A stretch of 64,000 nt of DNA from Malus domestica (taxonomy: Eukaryota > Streptophyta > Magnoliopsida > Rosales > Rosaceae): contig NC_091666.1 in assembly GCF_042453785.1 (NCBI RefSeq), positions 26,680,501 to 26,744,500 on the forward strand, written 5' to 3'. The first letter of the stretch is position 1. Every line of letters starts with the position of its first letter. Made by a program: the position numbers and the translations under genes. Of this stretch, positions 34,650-45,138 are shown piece after piece. The notes beneath the pieces were generated by a model that saw only the letters and a program-made list of their open reading frames with translations, had not been told where the DNA came from and made no database searches.

Positions 34650-34944
34650 AAACTAATTTCCCAATGAGGTATTGGAGCACGTGTTCTCGTTTATATAGAC
34701 GGACCAAGACCGGAACTCGATCTCAACGGTGTGCAAGTCGTGGTAAGAGATTGAACAGTGGTGCAAGATGTGATTTTCAGCGAGAATTGCTACGCTGTCA
34801 TCCCTAGGATGGTGATCAGGTGGTTCCCGGACATTCGATCCATCTGGCTCAAGGGAAGCCCTCACTTCACGAACTTCAATCTGGTCCTTGAAGGCTGGGG
34901 TGGTATGCATACCCCTGGATTGCCGCCATTGTTGTCAATTGCAG
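34650..34944 (+). pseudogene. TIR1/AFB auxin-receptor F-box gene, exon-1 fragment
   Basis: The F-box start reads FPNEVLEHVFSFI, then TDQDRNSISTVCKSW and EIEQWCKM. After a frame change near 34765 it continues FSENCYAVIPRMVIRWFPDI, IWLKGSPHFTNFNLVLEGWG. This is the first exon of TIR1/AFB proteins, the F-box subunits of the SCF complex that bind auxin. The F box contacts the SKP1 partner, and the NCYAVSP region begins the leucine-rich repeats. Stops replace the expected Asp-Thr, Tyr and Arg-type codons in the F-box half. The fragment ends at gcag|gtttct, a donor-like border, and intron-like sequence follows. It has no working start or LRRs and lies inside the copia-type fossil. Confidence 0.8.
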
Positions 34945-35560
34945 GTTTCTCTATTTCTCTGTTTCTGTATCTTTGCTTTGTACTGTGTTTAGTTTGGATT
35001 GTTTGTTTCTCATTATAGAAGCTGGTTTGAGTTTGATGTCCATACCATATTGCAATGTGATTCTTTATTCTTTTGAATGTATTAGTATGTTGTCATGTTG
35101 TAGTGCCATATTCTAATGCAAAGTAAATTATGTGGCCAAATAGAAACTACACATACCTCAGAACTACTCGAAGGTTCTCCTACTTACCATGTTAAAGTTT
35201 TATGCATGGATACTAGACAAAGACCTAATTTGAGTTGTGACTTGAAATTTTGGTGAAATAGCTGTGCAAATTAGGATGCATGAGTAAGATTGCACAACTG
35301 ATATTTTTTGTCTCTTACCCAAATGTGTTACATAAAATTGCATGCCATGGTCATTCATTGAATAACTAGTTTATCCACACATGGCAGAATTCAGGATTTT
35401 TTGGAAGTATTTAGGCAAACTCATTGGAGTTTGATAAAGGATTGAATATGGTTGAATCATATTATGAGTGTTTTTTTTTTTTTTCCAAGGTAAAAATGTT
35501 ACTATGAATTCATTATGTGGCTATTGATGTCTAATTGATATACATGTTGCAACCAATATG

Positions 35561-37850
35561 TGTCATAGCCCGTCCTGAATTATTTTTATCGTCAGTGTGA
35601 AATGTCTATTTTGCCCTTGGACGTTGAGGTGTGTTGTGTGTGACATGTTTTTAGAGGTGGTCCAATATGTTAAGTTTCTAAATTTTTGGACCCAACTAGA
35701 ACTTAAGCTTTTGTTTGTTTTGGTTGGTAACCCAAACTAGGACCACTCACACACACCCAAATAACTCGTTGACCCTTCTCTCTCTCCTTCTCTCGAATTT
35801 TATCCATTTTTCGTACAAGTTCTACGGTCACTCTTCAAACTAGCTTCATCTTACTCGGATCGACGTCGAGGAGGTTGCTTTTGTGTTCCTTATGAACTCA
35901 GGAGCTCATCCATACCCTTAGTTCGACGTGAGAACTCGTAAAACCCAAAAACCAGAATTCCCGATTTGGGTTACTGTTCAAGCAATCGTAAATGTGGACT
36001 TTTCAGCAAGTTTTAAGGTCATAGGAAGCCTTAAAACATCTTCACAAAGCTCGGGGAGTAACTTTGGAGTGTTTTGAACATCGGGAAGCTCGGGTTAGAC
36101 GAGTTGCAAAGGTGGCCAGAATATCGAGGTTTCTCTGGCGAGATCCCGTGGATTTCAAGGCTTGAAAGTGGTAAGGTTTTGTTCCTCTAGCCCTAAGCTT
36201 TATTTTGGTTCAAATTTAAATGAGTGAGATATGAAGCTTTAAAGATTTTCCAGAAACCAGTGATCGCAACAGCACCGGTGCCATACTCCGGCGAACCAAG
36301 GAAGAAGAAGAAGAATATTGACGGAATATTCTGACGCCGTCAGGTAACTTTAACGGCATATGCTACTTTTTAACGAAATATTCCCTAACGGCGTTGAGGT
36401 TTCCGTTAGGTGTGTCAGGCACGTGCCTACGCGTGGGGGCGCGTATAGCAGTGCCTTGGCCGGGGCGTGAGAGCACGTGGGGTCATGAAATTTTTTTCTA
36501 AAAATATGGGGATGTTCCTGAGGTTGAGTAGGTTATGGTGGTATATTCAAATACCCCATTTGAGCAATGTATGAGAAGTTATTTCCTAGTTTTGTGTATG
36601 TGCTTTAAATAACGTTTATTCAGTTATTTCGCATATAGGTGAGACCTATCCTGAGGACGAAAGCCATCAATAGAGGCTCAGGGGCTACGACCCTTCGACA
36701 TATCAGTGAGTGGGCTTTTAGTTTTCTGTATATACCTATATACTTGAGATTTTTCCCAGAAAATGAATTTGAATGATTATACGTTTTGAAATGCCATGCA
36801 AAGTATCTGCCTGTTTTATTTATGCATTAGTAGTTGCATATATTTATGATTGGTGTTGCGGATGCCTAGGTAACTGTCAGGTAATTTCATAAATTAAAGT
36901 TATGAGATTGCTTCAGTTATGTGATGTATGATATGATGCATTGAAAGCTCATAAACCTGCACCCCGGTGTTAGTGCTCCCGCCCAGAGTTAGGGCACAGT
37001 CCTTCACGTGATGTTCACCTCCCGCACCATATGCTCACCTTGGATCCAAGTTAGGTGCACATGCTTGTCGTACATACCACTTTAGGTGATTCCAACTCAT
37101 AGGTGACCCACGATTATTTGCACAGCCTTCACGTGATCGTAGGACTAGAGCATATTTATTTTACACCTAGTCTTGTCGTACATACCACTTTAGGTGATTC
37201 CGACTTGTGTGTAGGATTTGATTTGATTTGATATGATTTAGATTGGTTATGAGCTATAGATTCAGCCATGCAGGTCACGTAGGCGGATTTGGCTGATATG
37301 ATATCTGGCATTGATATATTTTAACTGGATTACTTATAGCATTGCATTGAGATACTTTGGCATGGTATATTTCTATGGGTTTTCATCCTGAGCATGATTT
37401 CTGTTATAGGATATATATTTTTTTCTGGGAAATTATACAGGTTTTACGGCGATGGGTTAGAACTTTTGAGAAGTGAAATGATTTTGAAAAGCTTTGTTTT
37501 TGCCCACTCACACTTTCTGTTTTGCGCCCTTCCAGGTTTTAGGTAAAAGTTCTTTGGTGGATCACGAGGATTTCGACAGTGGTTCTGACAGAACATCATA
37601 AATGTAGGATCACCCTTGGGTGTTGTATGATTAGTACTTATCCTGGTTGACTGCACTTAGGATATTTAAGCTCTGGTTGTGTATTTTACACTTAATCGCG
37701 CACTTACACCTTATCTCATCTAGTACTCTAGTTGATTTGGTTTTTGTTTATTCGTTTTTCCTTATACCTTTATTGCTTTCGCACTGTGCACATGGTTACG
37801 TCACGCTCACGTGACGGCCAGCACGTCCTGATTTAGGTCGGGGTGTGTCA
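35561..37850. mobile_element. Solo LTR, 2.3 kb, probably Ty3/gypsy
   Basis: This unit begins TGTCATAGCCCGTCC and ends GGTCGGGGTGTGTCA. A perfect 5-bp target duplication, ATATG, lies at 35556-35560 and 37851-37855. It has no internal coding region. The length and the inverted terminal TGNCA look fit long-LTR gypsy elements, but the family is inferred. It is inserted in the older copia-type fossil, so it is younger than that element. Confidence 0.75.
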
Positions 37851-37971
37851 ATATGCATATAAGCTATAATGAACCTTAATTTTCTCCAAAAAAAAGTTAT
37901 TCTTTAATTCACCATGATATCAAAGCATGCTCAACCTTGAACGTTATTACAAATGGTATATGTAGTATATG

Positions 37972-39003
37972 CAATGGCGAAGCTAAGTGAGGGCAAGGAG
38001 TGGCGGCAGCCACTCCCTTCGCCGAAAAACATAACTGGAACTTTGGTTCAGCCCCTTCCCTCACCCATTCTGTTGTTGGTAGGCTGCCCGTTGCAGAAGA
38101 GGCAACTCATGTGCGAGGAAGAAGAAAAGAAAAGAAAAGGTATGTTTTAAAAGGAAAATATTGGATCGAACGACGTCGTATTCTCCATTCCTTTTAAATG
38201 AAAAGTTGTGTTTTACTTTTTCTTCTTTCTTTTGTTGCTTTTCTCCAATTTTTCTTTCCTTTTTTTTTCCTTCTATCTTTTCTTCTGTTTGACTTGGTCC
38301 CTTTGTTTTTTGTTAATGGTTTGCCTTGGTCCCTCGTTCTTTTGGTTGGATGTTTTGATTGGTCCCTAATTAATTGTTTTGGACGTGATATTAAGACTTT
38401 CAATACTCAAAATTACCTTAATATTGATTTTTCTTTTATCACAAACGATAATTTCTACAATAAGAGGGTGGATGAGTGAATTAAGCCTCACATTCATACT
38501 CAAATTTGTATATCTTTTTCTAGTCATCACTACTTTTAACGAATTTCTGATGTGACTTTGAGGACTTGTTTCATAATGTCTAAAAATTTTGTGAGGAAAA
38601 TGATATTAATGTTCCTAACATAGAGGATTTGCATTTCACACTTGGAAAATCAAAGCCCAAAGCTCCAAGACTCACAAACTTATATTACTATCGTGTAGAT
38701 CTCTATTTTCAAGTCCTTGGTATGCAACTAAAAGAATTGGATGGTTGCTTTAATGAGGTAACACCGAGTTACCAGTTGCAACCGCTTAAGCAGCGAGAGC
38801 GTTTTTTGCTATGAATATTGTGAAAACATCACTGCGTAACAAAATGAGAGATCAACGGTTTAGTGGTAGCAAAGTTGTTTACATTAAGAGAGATGTTTTT
38901 GCTATTGTTTACTATCAAAAAAGATTTGGTTGTCTACATTTTTCTAGAATCTTACCTTTTTAAATTTCGCCCCTCCTCCCGACAATTCTTGGCTTCACCA
39001 TTA
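37972..39003 (+). mobile_element. hAT transposon, deleted, with ZMYM1/DUF4371-type transposase remnant
   Basis: Imperfect inverted ends, CAATGGCGAAGCTAAG and CTTGGCTTCACCATTA, are flanked by a perfect 8-bp target duplication, AGTATATG, at 37964-37971 and 39004-39011. The 8-bp duplication is typical of hAT elements. Inside, about 38627-38930 reads RLTNLYYYRVDLYFQVLGMQ, LKELDGCFNEV, and after a gap MNIVKTSLRNKMRDQRFSG. This is the C-terminal part of the TTF-zinc-finger/DUF4371 hAT transposases. The rest of the roughly 700-residue protein is missing. Confidence 0.8.
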
Positions 39004-39839
39004 AGTATATGAGCAGAGACTTGATTCATGTTGTATCTTGATTTATGATGCAATTAGCCTGTCTAAGATTCGTAAAGAGTATTGATTTGAAGTCATTCAA
39101 ATCACCTTATAAATTGACCTTGGGTTTCTAGTCTTCGATTTTAACATAAAGTTTCTCAGGCGCCAGTTGAATGGCAAGATGATAAAAATTACTCATCTCA
39201 TAAGTTATTGAAACTAACATTTTGTAGGAGCAACAACCATAATGAGTTATTCTTGAACAAATGTTGATATAATTTTTCAATAAAGTGAAATTATAAGGAA
39301 ATTTTGTTCAAAGAAACCATATATAAACATTATATATGTATGTTTATGATCAGCAATTTATACCATGTATTTATTCTTTTCAAAAGAAAAGAATTTTGTG
39401 TGGTTCAAATTGTTATTCAGTATATTGTACTTTGTAAAATGTTAAGTGGACTGTTCCTTTGCCTAATGTTTCTTGGATTCTTCAGATGGTTGGAAGCATA
39501 ACAATAAAGTCTTAGATTTGGTACAAAGGTGAAAGGACTTTAGGTAATGGATTATGTAAATTGTGTTTTTAAAATTCATAACATGTCAATATTCTTTTCC
39601 AAAGAGAGGAATGTATGAATGGTTTGAGATTTGTTCAGGCATAACATTTTTTAGAGAATTAAGTTGACTGTTTTCTTGTTCAAAAGACTTGAAATCTTGG
39701 TTGTTTTCTTAATCTTTTACATGACTATTATACATTAAGGTTACATAATCTATTTTCCAAATGATGGTTATTTACGTTTCTTGCCCAAAGGCATAACATA
39801 AAGATGTATGAATGATGGACGTGAAATATTTGTCTATAA

Positions 39840-39960
39840 AGAAAAAGGTGAAGGCAGGAGTAGTGTCTATTGAGCACATAGACACTGCATCAGTGATTGC
39901 AGATCTTCTCATTAAGCCCTTGGCTATGGGGTGTTCAAGGAACATGTCATGAATATGAGA
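39840..39960 (+). mobile_element. Copia RNase H C-terminal remnant
   Basis: The open stretch around SIEHIDTASVIADLLIKPLA corresponds to the IEHIDT-ADPLTK motif that closes copia polyproteins. It is the only clear coding relic of the 33998-41357 fossil and is in its transcription direction. Confidence 0.65.
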
Positions 39961-40069
39961 CTCATTGACTCATTTGATTTCGCTGCTATGTGGGAGTAAA
40001 GGTTGTTCCTTTCATCTCAATTTTCCTTGTGTTTTGAACAAGCATGGACTAATGTATTCGTATATTTGT

Positions 40070-41010
40070 CATCATGGCAATTGATGAGAATTGATTGTTT
40101 CAAGTATTGTATGTGTATACAAATATATATATATATATATATGCAATGCGTTGAAATAATGAAATTAAAAGTAGACCAAGGATTAATGAGCTGGACTATT
40201 CAAGCTTTTCATTGGAGCCAAATAAAGGTTTGACAATGATGTTTGGTTTGATCAGTGGGAGCGTAAAGGATAAACATTTTAATATGTTTCGGCTCTGTAT
40301 CGTGCATGAATAGTTTTGGGAGATATGATCTCAGAGTGTTGGTACAAATTCATTGTATGTACCAATTTTCTATGGTTCAACTCTTTGAGATTATTCATGG
40401 CAGGTATGAGAAATTATATGGTTGGATTGACTCATGTGATCACTTAAGGGATTGGTTTAATGCAATAGATAAGGAACATAATAAGTGAAAGTTCAAAGTG
40501 GGAGAATGTTAGGTTTTGAACTTACACATATCATCATAAGGATATCGAAACGTGGTTTAAACCAATTAGGAGTCATGACCATATTAATGGTTGAGGTTTT
40601 ATTTCAATTATTGTGTATATGTGCAAATTATATGTATGCACTATATTGAAATGTTGTGGACTGATGAAAGATTCAGACCAAATGAGCTTGGTATTATAAG
40701 CATTCCATTGAAGCTAAACAAAAGCTTGACAATGGTGGACCACTCTAATCAGTGGGAGCTTGGAAACAGAGCTTTAAATTTGTTTTGGTATTTGTATCAT
40801 GCATAAGTTATTTTGAGAGATACAATCTTAGGATGGCTTGTACGAGTTGATGTACAAGATTTTCTAAGGTTCATTTTTTTTGAAATAATTTATGGCAGAT
40901 ATGCAAAGGGATTAATGGTTGTGTTCGCTAAAGTGATCACTAAATGATTAATTTGATTCAATACGTTGATTAAGGATATGATCCTTGATAATTCAAGTGG
41001 GAGAATGTTA
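40070..41010 (+). repeat. Degenerate tandem repeat before the 3' LTR
   Basis: Two units of roughly 450-500 bp (about 40070-40515 and 40600-41010) share the same order of phrases. These are a ttgacaatg block, gatcagtgggag, a ggcag(g/a)tatg block, and a final agtgggagaatgttagg. Each unit therefore ends in a copy of the polypurine tract plus the first bases of the LTR. Confidence 0.6.
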
Positions 41011-41357
41011 GGACTCTATGAAATTGTCACTGAGCATAATAAGGACAATTAAATGTGGAATTAATTAATTAATGACAAAAACTATTTGAAGGATAAAATC
41101 CCTTGTTTGTAGGACACTAAATGTGTGCATTAGTTGTGGTTTAACAACTAACGAATGCGAAAGTTTTTTTAAGCTTCAACGATCCCACGATAGTTGAGAT
41201 GCAGTTGGGTTATAAGTCTATATAGGAGGTGTCCCTGCTCACAGGAAGATTACGTCAAAACAATTGCTAGAACTATCACTAGGGTTTTGATATCAAGTTC
41301 CTTAGTGAGTAGAAGACTCTCTTGGTGTTCTTTGCTGCTTATACCATGGCATCCTCA

Positions 41358-42098
41358 GGTATAATCATCGTTCTTTACTCGACTCCTCAAAGATATATAT
41401 GTGTATGTTGTTTGTGATCCTTGGTGAAGACTAACCAATTATAGGTCAAACATGCACTAGCAACAAATATAAAAGGAAAATCCCAATATATAATTGATCA
41501 GATCATCCAAAAGATACCTTGCTCATATCCAAGTTGAGGGAATGGATCCCCAAGGCTAGAAAAGGGGCTGCAAAACTAAAAGAGACCTGCCATATCATAG
41601 GTCAGTAGATCAGCCCAAGATTTGCAGCAAAGCACCTTGGAGTTTAGCTTGGTATGAGACTGGTAAAGCCACGGCTGCTGGGTTTGGAGGAGCTGCTTTT
41701 GTTGCTTCCACAGCTCGAAGTCCTGGTACGACTGATTTGCCACGTCCTCATTCTTGTAGCAGAACAACGTCTCCGGAGCAATGTGATGGTGGTCGTCGCT
41801 GTTCTGGGTTGTTCCTGTTACATTGGTCGTCGCTGCCGCTGCGTATTGAGAAAAAACCAGCCATTGTTGATGCTTCCTTAACCCAGACCCAAATTGTGAC
41901 TGAGAATCCATATCAAACTCAAACTCCGACTCAATTCTCTATGGGTATTTACTACTCACCTTAAAGTTTTAATCATTTTTTAAATGTTTGAAGAGATTCA
42001 GATTGTGGTGAAAAATAAAAATTTGCAGAGAGAGACAGACAGCTAGGACTTTGTCATCTCATCTCATCGGCTGAGGTTTTGATTTTATTTATTTTTTA
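41358..42098 (-). CDS. Uncharacterised 111-residue ORF (41911-41576), possibly a gene fragment
   Basis: On minus, MDSQSQFGSGLRKHQQWLVF starts at 41911 in a reasonable context and runs 111 codons to 41576. It is Gln-, His- and Asn-rich, with runs such as DDHHHIAPETL and WKQQKQLLQTQQPW. No domain is recognised. It lies between the 3' LTR of the copia-type fossil and a MULE, with no visible further exon. It could be the 5' exon of a transcription-factor-like gene, a captured fragment or chance. The remaining sequence to 42089 is AT-rich and could hold a 5' leader. Confidence 0.33.
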
Positions 42099-43355
42099 GG
42101 GCAAAACACTGTTTACTACCCTCAAGTTTCATGGTTTTCAACATTTAGTACATCAATTTTTTTTCATCCCAGAGTCATACCTAAAGTGTAAATTTTGGAA
42201 CAGTCTCATACATCCGTTAGTCAAACTGTTAACTTTGCTGTTAAATGATGATGTGGCACCCACGTGGACAATGACTGGGTGCCACATGTCATTAAAAATT
42301 TTAAAAATATAATAAACTATTAAAATAATTAATTAATTAAAAGTTTAAAAAAAAAAAATCCCTAGATCCCTTTGTCTTCCCCACCCCGACCCCCCTCCCT
42401 TCTCCATCTGCACATCCATCCTTCCCCCATCCCCTCCGCCCCCTTCATCTCATCCACCCCTTCATCTTCTCTATCCGAGCACCCCCATCACCCACCCCTT
42501 GCCTACCCGAGCCACCCTTTCTCCATCCACTCCTCCCTCTGGCACTTGCTGCAACCCCCACCCTCTCTTCTCTCCTCTGGAACCACCCACTCTCCCTCCC
42601 TCTCTTCTCTCCTCTACAACCCACACCAACCACCCTCCCTCATTCCCGTCCTCTCTCTCTGATTTCCTCACCGGAGCTCCACCCTCCCTACGCCACCCCC
42701 AGAGCCATCTCTGTACGCCCCCTCTCTTTTTCTCTCTCTACAATTTGAATTTTTGGATTTGGATTGATTGATTGACTGATTGGTTGTTTGATTGAGATTT
42801 GGTTGGTTGGTTGTTGTTCTTGAATCTCTGCAGCTAGGCGAGATTTCTGTGGAAGAGAGGGTCGCCGTGCTTCCATCCGAGGACAATGGACTTGTCGGGT
42901 TCCTGGACCTCGACGGAGTGGACGGCTGAGTTCTTGGATGTGCAGAGGGAGTGGACGGGACTAGGCCTATGCAGAGGGAACGGGAGAAAAAACGAAAGGG
43001 AATCTGGGGAGAAGGGGAAGGGGAAGGATGGATGTGTAGAGGGAGAAGGGATGGGGGGTCGGGATGGGGAAGACAATGGGGATCTGGGGTTTTTTTTTTT
43101 TTTTTTTTTTACTTTCATTTTATTAATTATTTTAATAGTTTAATTATTTTTAAATTTTTTAATGACACGTGGCACCCAGTCATTGACCACGTGGGTGCCA
43201 CATCATCATTTAACAGCAAAGTTAACAGTTTGACTAACGGATGTATGAAATTGTCCCAAAATTTACACTTTAGGTATGACTCTGGGATGAAAAAAAATTG
43301 ATGTACTAAATGTTGAAAACCATGAAACTTGAGGGTAGTAAACAGTCTTTTACCC
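42099..43355. mobile_element. MULE with about 240-bp inverted ends and a captured fragment
   Basis: Left arm 42099-42340 (GGGCAAAACACTG, ttactaccctcaagtttcat) is the inverted match of the right arm 43110-43355 (ending gactgtt-like sequence and TTTTACCC). A perfect 9-bp target duplication, TATTTTTTA, lies at 42090-42098 and 43356-43364. No transposase is present. The 740-bp core is GC- and CT-rich and unlike the arms. It contains an intron-like stretch, which suggests captured host DNA (a Pack-MULE). Confidence 0.87.
42360..43080 (+). pseudogene. Captured gene fragment in the MULE core, unrecognised
   Basis: The CT-rich stretch 42370-42710 looks like a plant 5' leader. A donor-like gtacgccc at about 42713 and an acceptor ttgaatctctgcag ending near 42833 bound a T-rich, intron-like stretch of about 120 bp. 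After it, LGEISVEERVAVLPSEDNGL, VGFLDLDGVDG is open and then stops. The donor gene is not recognised. The simple ORFs in the CT-rich part are not believed. Confidence 0.45.
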
Positions 43356-43749
43356 TATTTTTTAATATTTAATGTTTTAATTTGATTTTTTTTGTGTGTG
43401 TATTTATAGAAACTTTCTTACTCAACAAATTTAATTATAGAGGTAAAATAGTAAATTTATATGCAGATTTTTTACTCAAAGGTTTTATGAAAGGAAATAA
43501 AAATTTCATAAGGTGTTAGGGTAATATCTCAAACGTGAGGAAGTTTTGTGAAAACTCAGTTCTTCCACTTTGCCCCTTGGAAATGAAAAAGGGAGACAAA
43601 ACGTCTCAAATTCTCAAGGAAGATGAAAAGACAAAATTAATTAAGCTAATCCATGCACTAATTGAAGTTTATCAATACCATTAACTACTACTCTCTCTCA
43701 TTCCCTGTGAAGTACTGAAGCTTAACTAAAAGAAGCAATCGATACTTCA

Positions 43750-43909
43750 ATGGCTACTCCGAAAGCGCACGTAGGAGAGAAAAGGAAGACAAAGTTCTCC
43801 ATTGGATGGGAAGAGGCCAACCCTTTGACAGAGGATCTTCACCAGGCTGTGAAGAATCTCTCTGCTGAACCCTACGCTAAGGATGTTCACTTCCTCATGG
43901 AACTCATCC
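43750..43909 (+). pseudogene. Locus B exon 1 of the NO VEIN-like gene
   Basis: It starts ATG at 43750 with MATPKAHVGEKRKTKFSIGW, then EEANPLTEDLHQAVKNLSAE and KDVHFLMELIQ. It leads directly into the N-box exon (NAEDNEY) at 44739. The exon is open, but the base after the final cag is t rather than the g of a gt donor, so the splice site appears damaged. It supplies the N-terminus not seen for locus A. Upstream sequence at 43365-43749 shows no clear TATA element. The gene is dead because of downstream deletions and insertions. Confidence 0.75.
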
Positions 43910-44738
43910 AGTTTTTAATTCATTTCTTTGGATTTTTTTTTTTTTTTTTTTTTTTCATTTTAATGTTTAGTCTATGGCATGCTTTTGGAATCTTAAGCCA
44001 TCTTCAACCGAATGAGCTTTAGCTCCCACCCATATTATAACCTTACAAGAAATTATTTTTTAATGAATAGTGCTAGATTATATTTAATTATTTATAAACT
44101 ATCTCTAATCAAATGGGCTATTTTTTAGTCATCTCAATAATTTATTATTATAAGTTTGTTCTTTAATTTTATTGGTTAATTGAATTAAACTACTATATTA
44201 AAATAAAGTTTTATAACATATTTTGAGTGTCACTTGTCGCTAAATGAATAAGTATCCGGACATATTTTGAGTGTCACTTAAAGATGTGACCATATGAAAA
44301 TTATTGAAAAAATTAAAGGAAAGATTATTGGATGAGATAAGAGTGGGGTATATATAAAAAAAATGTTTGAGATGAATAGAATGTGAATAATGAAAATAAA
44401 ATGAAGTAAGATAGTATGAAAATGTGAAAAAGATATGAGAAATGATGTAGAAATATCTTAAGTATTTATAAGAAAAAATTAGAATTTTTCATTTTGTCTT
44501 AAAAAAAATATAAAAAAATCCAGTTGGCCCAACCGAGGGGGCTAGCTGGCCATATGGCAGAATTTTGGCCCAATGGGTCCCAAGAATTTTTTACCCATAT
44601 CTCCATTGGAGATGGGTTTTGTGTCAAAAAAGGTTATCCTTTGACCTATGGCCCTATGGCCAATCCAGTTGGAGATGGCCTTACAATATTGTATTTGAAT
44701 ATAGAATTAGTGGTAAATAGTATACTAGTTATTTTGCA
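43910..44738 (+). other. Locus B intron 1, filled by a MITE
   Basis: This runs from the end of exon 1 to the ttttgcag acceptor at 44738. A 23-base poly-T run lies near 43930. Most of the rest is the MITE at 43996-44680. Confidence 0.65.
43996..44680. mobile_element. Tourist/Harbinger-like MITE
   Basis: This 685-bp AT-rich element has imperfect inverted ends, AGCCATCTTCAACCG and CAGTTGGAGATGGCC. It is flanked by TTA at 43993-43995 and 44681-44683. It has no ORF of interest. The 3-bp TTA duplication places it with PIF/Harbinger derivatives. Confidence 0.65.
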
Positions 44739-45138
44739 GAATGCAGAAGATAATGAGTACCCATAAGAGGTTGATCCATCACTTGAGTTTGTCATAACTT
44801 CTCGGGATGCAACAATCGTAGGGGCATAACTCTGTAAGTGCGATAGCAATATCAAGCGAGACTAAATTTGTCACCAGGAAGAACATCGATGTTGAATCCT
44901 ACACACTCCACCTTTCTGCGAAAGAAAATGGCTACGAGTTTGATAAAGAATGCGGCTATTATATGTTGAAGCAGAAGTTTCCTGTCAGGCTGGATTGTAG
45001 AATGGATGGGAGAAATGATGTAGTAGATGAATGGGTGATCACGCTTGCATTTCCAATTGCAGAGCTCTTTCATAGAGGAACAAACACATCTCCTGGAGTC
45101 TATATGCATTCCTTCCCACCAAGATGGTGCCAAAAGTT
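44739..45138 (+). pseudogene. Locus B exons 2 and 3, fused by a deletion
   Basis: Exon 2 begins NAEDNEYP, then a stop, then EVDPSLEFVITSRDA, and stops again near 44827. There it jumps directly to the middle of exon 3 (SAISIS, DVESYTLHLSAKENG, WVITLAFPIAELF). The second half of the ATPase domain, including GIGFKSVF, and the intervening intron are missing. Compared with locus A, two extra bases near 45102 shift the frame before FLPTKM. Copia element 1 is inserted at 45139. It cannot encode an ATPase. Confidence 0.82.

Larger units (their letters stand above)
33998..41357 (+). mobile_element. Old copia-type LTR element fossil with nested insertions
   Basis: Direct terminal repeats lie at 33998-34331 and 41006-41357. 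Both begin TGTTAGGACT and share ttcaacgatcccacgatagt and gtctatataggaggtgtccc. A polypurine tract (aagtgggagaa) lies just before the right repeat. The repeats differ at roughly a tenth or more of positions by eye, so this is the oldest LTR element in the window. No clear target duplication was found. The only retroviral coding remnant is a copia RNase H C-terminal stretch at about 39840-39960. The interior also holds a TIR1/AFB gene fragment, a long solo LTR and a hAT element. It is thoroughly broken. Confidence 0.75.

Noticed and set aside
42372-42771. Pro/Ser-rich proteins in the CT-rich stretch
   Set aside because: Several frames are open on both strands because of low-complexity composition. 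None has a domain, and the stretch looks like a captured leader.
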